DNA from: Ornithodoros turicata
Lineage: Eukaryota > Arthropoda > Arachnida > Ixodida > Argasidae
Reading direction: 5' to 3'
Length of the DNA stretch: 64,000 bases
Assembly (NCBI RefSeq): GCF_037126465.1
Contig: NC_088207.1
Span: 62,001-126,000, forward strand
In this document: one piece after another, positions 54,685 through 64,000 of the stretch
Layout of the letters: each line of letters begins with the position of its first letter
Position numbering within the stretch: position 1 is the first letter of the stretch
Notes under the pieces: model-generated
Database searches by the model: none
What the model was told of the DNA's origin: nothing
Seen by the model: only the letters and a program-made list of their open reading frames with translations
Made by a program: the position numbers and the translations under genes

Positions 54685-56472
54685 ATGCGTTCGTTTGCAT
54701 TCGTTACCTTTGTGGTGATGTTGCAAGTTATTCTCTCGCAAGAGCCATGGGAGAAGTTCACTACATCTGTCAGTTTCATCGACTACATGAACAAGCATTT
54801 CGGCGGCCGCAGCCTCGGGATCTTAATGACTCCCAAATGTGCAGCTCAGCACAGCTGGGTCTTCTCCCGTCTCACGCAATCCCTTCGTCATCAGATCGTC
54901 ATCACTGTCCAGCACCACTTCTTGAGTGACTATTTCCGGTACAAGGTTTCGCGAGCACTAAAAGTGGTTTGTAGCTTAGACGATTTCAGGAGGCTACAAA
55001 TGAAGGGTTTCAGATCGGAAGGGCCACACACGCCGTCAATTACTCTGTACGCGGACAACGTCGTATCGAGCGAATATTTTCACACTCCCAGCTTCATAGG
55101 AACATTTTCTCACATATTTCTAATCAATAGTACAGCGTTCCTAGCACCAGATTTTACTCCGGATTGGTTTTTTGTGTATCGTTTGTCACATCTGCCGAAG
55201 GCTGAATTTGCGAGGAAACTTACGGAGCCTGCCTCAGTAGAACTCAATGGAAGGACACTTCGAGTCGACTGCGTCCATGGCCCTGTATGTGGATACACAA
55301 ACTCTCTTACTCTTTTTGAACACCTCCGTCACAAGAACTGCAGCGTCGATCAACATGCAACCCTCCCAGAGACAAGACTGAATCCAGAAAACTCCACCGC
55401 GCCACATATGGCGGATCTGTTGCAGTTTTATAATTTTCTGTTAAATGCAACGGACGTATTACTGGACCCGTACGACATATATTACCGGACATTTAGCACC
55501 AATACCGCGTACTGGGGACCCACTCATTTCGTACTCTTCGGAAAGGCTCGGAAGCCACAGGCAAAAGAAGTGGTCATTCTCTTGCCATTTAGCTACAGCG
55601 TCTGGACGTGCGTGTTTTGTGCGGTGCTGTTTTGTTCTACCATGACATTCCTCGTCTTCAAAACAGCTGCTGGAAGATCACCCACCTTTTACAGATTGTC
55701 GGCCTTCTACACAACGTCACTTTTTTCGACGGCCAGTCCGGGGCTGCTGTCATCTGACCATCAGAGATTGACTTCTATTCGAATTATCCTTGTGTCGTGG
55801 CTGTTCTTTGTGCTGACGCTGTCCACTGTTTACAAGGGATCTCTAACATCTCTTCTCCGAAGTGTCCCACTAGAAGATGGAATTTATGACATGGCATCGC
55901 TGTTACGACACAACAGTAACAGGAGGGTGTGTTTATGCATTTACCGCACACCCCATATCTGGCGAAGGATGCTTTACACAGGCGTGGATACTACCTTCGC
56001 ACCACGATGCAACTGCCTTTCTGCGCCTCTTGCAAAATATCTAGTTTATGTGGCAAAAGTTGAGGACTTGAACGAGTGCATAAAGGTTCTCCCAAATGAT
56101 ACTTTCGGCTTTCAAGAGATCATTGACGGTGAGAAGCCTTCTGGACCTATCGTACACTTCGGGTCACCTTACAGGGCAGCCCTCAAGAAATTGATAACAC
56201 AAGGATTCGAGGCAGGACTGTACGAGAGGGCAAGGTCCTTGGACGACTTCAAGAGCTCTTATAAAAGAAACAGCGAAACAACTAATCAAGATGATCAGGG
56301 GGTCACTCCCTTCACAGTGGCTGATTTGAGGCCCGCTTTCGTCGTACTCATTGGTGGATTACTCGTCAGTTTCCTAGCATACCTCGGTGAGAGACTGCTA
56401 GCTTGGCTTGCAGAGCACCAGAGCCTATGGAGAAAGAAGTGCGAGGAAATGAAGAGCGTGTTGGATGAATAA
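54685..56472 (+). CDS. Ionotropic-receptor-like chemoreceptor, intact, 595 aa
   Basis: This is a divergent ionotropic receptor of the iGluR superfamily: a plasma-membrane cation channel likely gated by small molecules in sensory cells. The ATG at 54685 is preferred to the in-frame one at 54628 because it begins a clear signal peptide (MRSFAFVTFVVMLQVILSQ) shared with the other copies. Extracellular region: residues 20-300, with N-glycosylation sites near N148 and N254. First membrane segment: about 306-325. Re-entrant pore-like stretch: about 331-361. Second helix: about 363-391 (RIILVSWLFFVLTLSTVYKG). Second ligand lobe: 392-545. Last helix: 549-576, then a short basic cytoplasmic tail. The coding region has no intron. 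Length fits antennal or divergent IRs lacking the large N-terminal domain. The ligand is unknown. Confidence 0.9.
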   Translation: MRSFAFVTFVVMLQVILSQEPWEKFTTSVSFIDYMNKHFGGRSLGILMTPKCAAQHSWVFSRLTQSLRHQIVITVQHHFLSDYFRYKVSRALKVVCSLDDFRRLQMKGFRSEGPHTPSITLYADNVVSSEYFHTPSFIGTFSHIFLINSTAFLAPDFTPDWFFVYRLSHLPKAEFARKLTEPASVELNGRTLRVDCVHGPVCGYTNSLTLFEHLRHKNCSVDQHATLPETRLNPENSTAPHMADLLQFYNFLLNATDVLLDPYDIYYRTFSTNTAYWGPTHFVLFGKARKPQAKEVVILLPFSYSVWTCVFCAVLFCSTMTFLVFKTAAGRSPTFYRLSAFYTTSLFSTASPGLLSSDHQRLTSIRIILVSWLFFVLTLSTVYKGSLTSLLRSVPLEDGIYDMASLLRHNSNRRVCLCIYRTPHIWRRMLYTGVDTTFAPRCNCLSAPLAKYLVYVAKVEDLNECIKVLPNDTFGFQEIIDGEKPSGPIVHFGSPYRAALKKLITQGFEAGLYERARSLDDFKSSYKRNSETTNQDDQGVTPFTVADLRPAFVVLIGGLLVSFLAYLGERLLAWLAEHQSLWRKKCEEMKSVLDE

Positions 56473-59400
56473 CCCCTGTCCGTCCGCGTCGTTCTTGCGT
56501 TGTTCGTCATGGAGGAAGAAATGCTGGATTCGAAGAATTGGTTCTTTGAGCCCGTGAAGGAAGAAGTTAACCGTGCTGATGTGAAATGTGTTAGTGTAAG
56601 AGTATTTAAGGCGAGTTTATTTATTTAAGGCAGTTATTTAAGGAGCGATAAAAGAGCGATAAAAGAGAAACGACCGCTACTTTTCACCTACCTGACTAAG
56701 AAACAGGTGCTACCAGTGAAGCAGTACCTTTTTCTTATTCAACTAGCGAAAAGCACCACTTGCTTTTATACTATCGCTCCCTTTAAAGACAATTTGTCGA
56801 CGCGTTAGTGCAAACACCCTGTATAGTAAAACCTCATTAAACAAATGCAACAGGACTGGGAGAATGTGCAACAAAAGTGGAAATATCACACAACCAATGG
56901 CAGCAGCCTAGGACGTGCACGGAAACACCGCTGGAGCCTCGAGAAGTATGCAATACCCTGGGAAGTGTTGCCAGTGTGGCATAATGGGAAGCGCACGTGA
57001 CAAGCAATGAAGAGGAGTTGGTTGGAGGTTGGAGTCCTGCCGCTGTCTGGATCTCCCATCGACCGCCATATTTCAATCTCGAAAACAGCTGTTTTCTTCT
57101 GGTGCACGTAATGTGCGATAAGATAAGGCTTTATTAGGCAGTTTTAGAAAAGGACACCGCATTGGGCTATCAAGGAAGTCGTCACGGCGCATTGCTTGAC
57201 GCGATGCGCAGTGACGATTGCTTCTTACTTTGGGACCGCCTGGGTACCATTCCCGTAGTGTCGCCTATGTACTTTCGAACGATGACGCAAAGAAGAAAGC
57301 ACTGATGTCATTGACGTGTCGAATCTACGTGGTTTCCCGTCAAAAAAAGAAAAAAAAGGACACCGACGTCGCTGAACAGTAGCCAATGCGGACATTGTGC
57401 GCTATACGTTTTAGTGTCCTTATGATGTGCTAAACATTACTCATATTTCATTGCAATCGGAAACTATGATTAGCAGACCGAGGTCACCGTGCTTTCTACA
57501 GCGACGACTGTTACCATATACAATAGTTTCTTAGTTGACTATATCATTCGGCCTAGCTCTACGTCGGCTGAATAATGTTGCGGGAACGGAGAGTGGTTGC
57601 AAAAGTTACGTCGTCAATGACGTAGTGGTATTGTGATTCTTGTCGCCGATGATACTGCTCCAAAGGATTGGTCATGGCGCGTTTCTACCCTGTCCCGGAA
57701 GAGGCCGGAATTCTCAAAAGTTTTAGTATCGTTCGGGTTCGCAACGCGTGGAATTGGTTACAACTCTAGTCAAGCCAATTATCGTTAAAGTCTGTGTAAT
57801 GATCGGCTTTTGAGTGTATTCTCGCAAACAACTACAGGTTTCATCAAGAGTTTCATCGGCGAGCGACGATACTCTACCCCATTGCTGACTGTATTGTCCT
57901 ATACGGTGGCTAGAAGCTCTAAAAGTGGTTTCAGGGCACAGCGTTGGTGGACCGGATTTGGCCACGGTCCAACTCATTTTGACAAACTGGAGCACGAGAG
58001 AGACACTGAAATCGTGGATCCGTACGGTTGCTAGTGCGGACAATGGAGAAGATGTGCTCGAGATGTGTTATAGCAATAGTATAGTATAGTAATACTGTTT
58101 GAAACTCTCTTTGTTACCGTCCCCTTCACCATTGACGGTCATTTTAGCCACCATCGATCAGTAGGTGCAGTAATATCTTTTCGATGGAAGCCTTTCTGAA
58201 CTATGTAGGCCCATACTGAACCATGTGAATCCACTTGACGCAAAAGTCATCCAGAGCAACCCAAGAGTCTATGCGGGTACACTCTGGCGGGCTCAGGTGT
58301 CTGTCCCGAACATCGTTTGCAATTGTTGTTGAGTGTAACTGTTTTGCGTAACCTGTTGAGTGTCTTCGGTGTTGTTTGTAGTTACTCTATTTGGCTGATG
58401 AATTTTGCAGCACGCTGTAGGCCTATAGGAAAATAAATAACCAAGAAAGTACGTGACAGCGTCTATTTACCATTACTTGAGTTCCGAGCTATCGCTTGGA
58501 AACACAGTAAAGCAGAAGTATAAAGCTGTAATGAAGAAAATTTATCTGCTCGATATCCTGAGATACTCTAACGTCCCAATTTTCGTCGTAACTGCGGTTA
58601 TAGTTTTTTTTTTTAGAAAATTTAAATTGAAGACGTCGGTCAACGCTGTGTCACAGTCACCACCAACTGCGTGTCGCTCGTCAACCACGGCGCAAAAACT
58701 ACATTGGATCCGCGCAACACTGAGTCCAAAACAAACGAAATCAGCTACGCAGTCATCACGAGCAGCACAAGATAGCCGGACACATATAATACCGTTTCTT
58801 GACAGCTTACGGGTTATTTCCCACCAGATGTCGTCCCGAGACATTTTACCGCGCTTTTACTCGCAAATTAAATCTATTTAGCGTTCCCTGTCACATATAG
58901 CTCGAATAGCTCGGTGTACAAGCACGATGTTAAAGCAAGCAGTGCGACTCCGCCACAAAATCGTCACAAACGTGGTTCTATATGTGTAATCTGTCAGTAA
59001 TGTTGTAACATAACAAAGTTGTAAAGTTGTAATAGGAACATATGTGTATGAAATATCTCCCTCCAAATATTGCGCAGTGAGTCAAGTGGGAGTTCTTCCG
59101 CAATGAATAGTACACACACACACACACACTGACAGGCAGGCAGACAAAGGTACAGACAGACACATAGACGATGATGAGATGGGGGTGATGCCGGCCAGTA
59201 GGCTGGGCGCTGCGTAGGGCAAAAGGGCAACTGACGTCTGCATGCATCCCGCGCTCCAAGATCTCGCGTTCCAACTGGTGGACGGGGCAGTTCATAAGTA
59301 GGTAGTGTCACGCACATTGCATGTCGCAGAAAGGTCGGACGGAACACGGCCGAGGCGCTGCCTGATAACTGCATGGTGTAAACGGAACGTTCAGCTGCAC

Positions 59401-60163
59401 GCGAAGGGATGCATAATGTCGCGGAAAGCCAGATGGAAAGAACACTGAGAGAGACGGGTTGAGGGCTCCAGAGTAACATAGTACACCACTCGTATTTTTT
59501 GTGTATATGTTATTGGGCATTTCATGGTAATTACCTCCATCTTTTTTTTGTGGCCGTCCACGAATGGTGTCGTCTAAGGTCAGGTGCTGGGGCTTTATGT
59601 TTCTATTACTTCTTGTTCTTGGCTGCCAGGACGTCTACAATGGAAATCACTGTGCGGAACTCATTCACTTGATGCGCACAAGCACATGGCTTCATCCAGA
59701 CGCACTTCCACTTCAGAAGCCATCTCTTCTGACACAATATCATTCAAGTGGGGTGAGATGTTCTGTCTCTAGCCTCCTTGCTAAACATTGATCATAAGGT
59801 GCGTATTGTAGTAGCACGAAAAATAATCGCGTTAAATAATTTAGACGACGACGCACTGCCGAAAAGAGGACTGAAAATTCACGCATCCAAAACGAAATAA
59901 GCGAGTGCAGCTTCGTAATGTACTTTGTGAGCTTCCAGGATCTCTTCAAAATAAATAGCCATAAAATACATATATAACTCGCGTATGATAAGAGCAGTGA
60001 TTCCCCGTTTCTTTTTGTATTTTATCAATCAATCAATCAACCAATCAATAAGAGTCAGTAATCAAACGTAGGCCACTCGCATTGGTATTCCGCCTCTTCC
60101 CCTTTAGCGAGCCCCTTGAAGCTGAAGGTGTTCTTTAAAGGGACTGCCACGTCCGTCCAGGTG
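56473..60163. other. Downstream flank of copy III
   Basis: No gene that I trust. It aligns with 38368-42621. A 142-codon ORF at 58453-58881 is interrupted in the copy II counterpart. A CA-repeat lies at about 59111-59128. The LINE-tail-like segment at about 59220-59500 (minus) mirrors 41650-41960. The similarity to copy II ends about 27 bp after TTTAAAGGGA at 60135. Confidence 0.5.
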
Positions 60164-60761
60164 GGATCACTCTGGTTTACACTTCGCAAAATAAACTTCG
60201 AGAATAAACTCCTCGAAATAAATCACGAAAAAATCCACGGGGTAAAGATAAAGCCGTAAAAATCAACTTTTGCGATACAAACGCTTGAGATTCAAACTTT
60301 CAAAATAAATCGTCTCTGATTGGGCGACAGGGAACGAGAGTAGCGAGTCTGGACGAATCGTTTACTGTATTCTCCGCCGGCTATCAGGATTCTGTTGACA
60401 CTGCAGTTAATGATTTGCTCGCCTGTCAAATTCGAGTATGTCGAACTCTGAATTCGTGTGGTGTCACCAAATGAGTTCCCGGTGTTGGTCCCAGCCGTCC
60501 CAACTATGGTGGACACCTGCTATATTATGAACATTGTCGCGAACATCGCCATTCTCCTGCAGCTGCCTTGGTTGTGAAGTCGTAGAGTTGAAAAGTGACG
60601 ATCGACGAAAAAGCCTGATTCCGATACCGTGTGGATGTGTTGTGTTTATCCGTCTGTATGTGTTTGTGTGTGTTCCAGCCTCAGAACCGTAGAATCGTGA
60701 AATCGGAACCTGCCTGTGGTTTTCCTTGTGAGCCTACGTTCTGATTAGCGCAGGGAACAGG
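60164..60761. other. Unassigned sequence
   Basis: AT-rich start with repeated aataaa-like words, then ordinary sequence. The only ORF (60292-60516, minus) has no recognisable domain. Confidence 0.3.
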
Positions 60762-60763
60762 TA

Positions 60764-62834
60764 CACTCTTAACTCGCTACCCTTTAGTAAAGGGTAAAAA
60801 ATCGCAATATTTTACCCTTTATTTCAGAAGCTACCAGGTACCCTCTGAGCAGTACCTTTTATAAAAGTTACAAGGAAACCCACTAATTAGAGGTTACGGC
60901 CTTCAATACAGCACCTGCCCGTAAAGGTTACGCCAACGTGCGGCTTTTTATACAGGATGTTCATTTTTATTCGCAACAGAGTAGCGCTCATTTGGCAGGT
61001 GGGTTATGTGAATTTTCGCTAATTAATCGATCCGTAGTTACAAACACATGCGTCAGGAAATGTCGGCAATGTTTGTAACTACGGATGGGTTAATTTGCGA
61101 AAATTAACATAACCCACCTGTCAAATGAGCGCTGGTGTGATGCGAATACAAACAAACACCCTGTGCGTGGGATATGGACAGACATTTACAGAACACACCA
61201 AGGTACCAAAATGAACCAGCAGAAAAGGAGATCTTGATCATATGTATATTACAAAAACAGAAGTCTGTCGAGAGGTGACACATTGTGCACAAGTGCGATT
61301 CTGATGTGAGGAGAAACCATGGTCGCTTTACCATGTATGTGGAAAAAATAACTATCTTCTAAGTGAGAAGCAATGCATAAAAGTGCGAGGATGCCAGCGA
61401 GTCAAAACAACTGACCTATGTTTGCTAAGCTGAACAGACCCAACGAAATGGAGAATTGCAGCAGAAAAAAAAAAAATAAAATATTCCACATTCGTGTTGC
61501 AGAGGCGAGCGCAAATGGCAATACAGTATTACATAAAACGCACACAACCTTGAGGAGACAAGGAGACAACGCAGGAGACACTACATTACTGCGTTATCAG
61601 CGATGGAGGCGCTCTGGGACGAGTTTGTGAGGTACTGCATTCCGCTGGTGACGGTATGTGAACCTGCATGTGGGATCCTGGGAACAAAAGCTTGGGCAAT
61701 GAGAGTCACATTTACGGAACCATTCAAATCTGTACAAAGCACAAGGTACGCTGAGAGAACAGCATAAATGCGGGAAGGCGTTCACTCCGCGATTGAGTCT
61801 TAGAATATCGTAAGAATACAACAAGTAGGAAGCTACGAATTATATATCTCGATGCATATATCCGCAGCTCGCAAAATGCACGCCGGTGTATTGACTTGGC
61901 GACCAAGTAAGAGCAGAAAAGTAGCAAGCGTAAGTGGCGTTCATATGGAGGACCGCAAAACGCTTGCCATAATCACAACAAACATGCTCTAAGAGCCCTT
62001 GCTATCAAAATAACGCACGTACCTAGCACAAAATGTACACTTATCCAGTGTATGAAGTGTGTGAATTAGGGCTGCGGTGGTGACGTTCGTTTTCGGTTAT
62101 ATATTCTTTGCAATCTTCGGACTCACTACACTTTCCCCTGAGAACACCGAAAATATCATTGTTTGCTAGCCACATCTAGCTTTTCGGTTGTTCCTGACGA
62201 TACTGTGATAAACGCGAGGAAAACCACTGATTAAAACAGATTACACTTGTTAACGGACGGACGACGAGCGTTAAGCGTTTCAAGGAAACCGCTGTCAGTG
62301 TGGATAGACCTAGACCAGGCTCGGCTACGCAGCGAATCTTTGTGGTTGCGGCATTGACAATGGTTTTCCACCCTTTAGAAAGAAACATACTATCAGTATT
62401 CCAGACTGCGAACTTATAATCTGTGTTCATACAGCATTGATAACGTGTAGGCGACGTATAGATGACGCTGAAACAGATAAAAAATAACAGCGTAGATTCG
62501 CAACTGTCGTCTCGAATGGGAGGCTGAAACGCGGCATTATGCTGAAAAACAGAAGGAAAACAAACGATAAGAAACTAACAAAGAAATTATCGTTGGAGAT
62601 TTCGCTTAGAAGTTACAGTGTCGGAGTATAGGGTACATTTATAAGTTACAACAAACTGTTTTTGTTTTTTCCGAGATGTAACTTCTATTCGTGTTGTAAA
62701 GACATGACTTTGGTCGCTTTTAACCTCTAAATATACGTTACAGTGGTGTAACCTATAAGAAATCTCGAAATCTACGTCTATATAGAAGTTACATGTTTCT
62801 AAAAGTTACAATAAAAGGTACGGGTTTAAGAGTG
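60764..62834. mobile_element. Element F: CACTCTTAA-ended, with AGTTACA arrays, 2071 bp
   Basis: Inverted ends CACTCTTAA, followed by [A]C[C]CG and TACC[TC]TT, are flanked by TA (60762-60763, 62835-62836). About 140 bp at the left end and 220 bp at the right end are filled with GTTAC/GTAAC variants in both orientations. No transposase was recognised in the interior. Layout is the same as in element A. Confidence 0.8.
60952..61164. mobile_element. Snap-back hairpin MITE inside element F
   Basis: Arms of about 95-100 bp begin ACAGG[AG]TGTT and include agcgctcatttg, caggtgggttatg and gtagttacaaaca. The inner 60 bp of the arms is almost perfectly complementary, around a short loop at about 61050-61065. 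No clear target duplication. Confidence 0.85.
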
Positions 62835-62836
62835 TA

Positions 62837-64000
62837 CTGGACAGACTCTCGAAATGCATTTCTGCAAATAAGCTGCATATGAATGTGAAGAAATTGTGTG
62901 TTTGTTTGCAAAACTATTTTCTCTCGAATGAATAACTTGAGTCAGCAGAGGTCCTAATTTTTTTGTAACCAGCATACGGTAATCTCAAAGTGTAACGAAA
63001 TAAGATTCCATTTCAGGAACATCCACATTGATTCGCGCACCTTCCTAGACAACGATTTGCCATGCAAAAGCTGCAAAAGATGTATCTAGACATAATACTT
63101 CAAGCACTTTGTTTTCACTGGTCTTTGAATACACTGGAACCGAAGAATGCCATTTTCAAGGTCTTAAAAACCATGAAATTTTCTCATAGGAATTTTTGCA
63201 TCTTTTTTATTCGCGTGGACATACAGTGCAAATTCTGGTTCTCAGATGTCGGAACTGAAGAAAACTAAGAGCAATGAAGTAACTGAAATCAGAAGTGTGA
63301 GAAATGAATGGCACCCTCTGTTGTATTTGTTTGCCTTCCTTTCTTTCCTATGATCTTCGCATTCAGAAATCCCCAAGTACGTTTATTAGCAGTCACTCTT
63401 TATGCCAAGCACCCACGCCAAGAAGAGGTCTAAAATTTACGGTACCAGCTACTTCACTGTATGGTACCCTTGCACCCATTTTTACAGCGAATAAATATTG
63501 TGCTGAAATATGAAATCGCTGTAAAACTTTGCATCCTGTACGACATTACATTAAATGTGCTGCTTTAGTTCTGCAGCGTTGTTTCTTCCTCACGTTCAAG
63601 TGAAAAGGCAAAAAGAACGCTCCGGGACCTACTCTCACACAGCCATTATTTCGGGGCCATGTCCTCGCACTAAATGGTCACGAGCATACTTTGGAAAGCT
63701 ATAGCGGCACATAGGGAAACCGACATTGCATTTGCACCGACCTTCTATTTCTAATAATTAAACGAGACCTAATTAGTACACTCGCTTCGGATGTAGAATA
63801 TGTTGTCATCCTTTATAACTGCAAAAAAAATTATTTCTCTAAGAATAAAAAATCAGTCCATGGACATGCTATATGCACCGCATGTACTAGAAATTAACCA
63901 GTGCTTGCTGAAAATATACTGGTATTTGTGTTTTATGTGATGTATGGCCCACATTTTCTTTTTGACCAGCTATGCCAGTGTGAGAGCTCCTACGCCAGAC
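62837..64000. other. Unassigned sequence
   Basis: AT-rich sequence with short ORFs only. I recognise no gene, terminal repeat or RNA. Confidence 0.4.

Larger units (their letters stand above)
48556..60163 (+). repeat. IR-gene module, copy III (contains the intact gene)
   Basis: This is the longest module copy. Its 5' part pairs with copy I (78-8842) and its 3' part with copy II (to 42621). Insertions private to it are the pogo-like MITE, a truncated hairpin MITE, the minus-strand LINE and the Harbinger-like MITE. Confidence 0.75.

Noticed and set aside
58453..58881. 142-codon ORF with a hydrophobic stretch
   Set aside because: The counterpart in copy II (about 41000-41345) contains stops in this frame, so it is not conserved.

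Overview
The window looks like nuclear DNA of an arthropod, most likely an arachnid such as a tick. The grounds are intronless divergent ionotropic-receptor (IR) genes, a P2RX7_C-type zinc domain, and a very high load of mariner, hAT, CR1-like, Tx1-like and Ty3/gypsy elements. The species call is inference. Nothing bacterial is present and I saw no rRNA or tRNA gene.

IR backbone. Most of the unique-looking DNA belongs to one repeated module carrying an IR-like chemoreceptor gene. Copy I (about 78-8842) keeps only the 5' part of the gene. Copy II (about 35355-42621) has a full-length gene broken by one in-frame TGA. Copy III (about 48556-60163) has an intact 595-residue reading frame at 54685-56472. 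Copy IV (about 33515-34175, minus strand) is a 3' fragment. Because the copies align, each can serve as the empty site for insertions in another: a mariner (839-2132) and a CR1-like LINE (3064-7490) in copy I, a pogo-like MITE, a minus-strand LINE (about 50208-53728) and a Harbinger-like MITE in copy III, and hairpin MITEs in several.

Nested stack, about 9.84-33.43 kb. A degraded Tx1-like LINE is split into four pieces by three insertions. Element A is 10244-12212. Element B is 12787-15523 and holds element C (13851-14937). The third is a TTAA-flanked element G (15639-32046). G carries a broken P2RX7_C-type ORF, a small element D (17943-18841) and a Ty3/gypsy element with 94-bp LTRs (LTR1, 19663-31555). 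Inside LTR1's gag lies a hAT-like element (23677-31374), and inside that an apparently intact LTR retrotransposon (LTR2, 23692-30565) with nearly identical 1-kb LTRs and one 1492-residue Gag-Pol ORF. In LTR2 the integrase precedes the reverse transcriptase, the Gmr1-type order. Target-site duplications support the levels: TTAA, CGTGA, CTCCGACG and CACGT.

Remainder. 34.2-35.3 kb holds a gypsy gag fragment. 42.6-48.6 kb holds a hAT-like MITE, a LINE RNase H tail and a 2.8-kb element with about 1-kb inverted arms. 60.76-62.83 kb is a CACTCTTAA-ended element (F) containing a perfect-looking hairpin MITE. The last 1.1 kb shows nothing I can support. Only the copy III IR gene and the LTR2 polyprotein look like intact long protein-coding genes.
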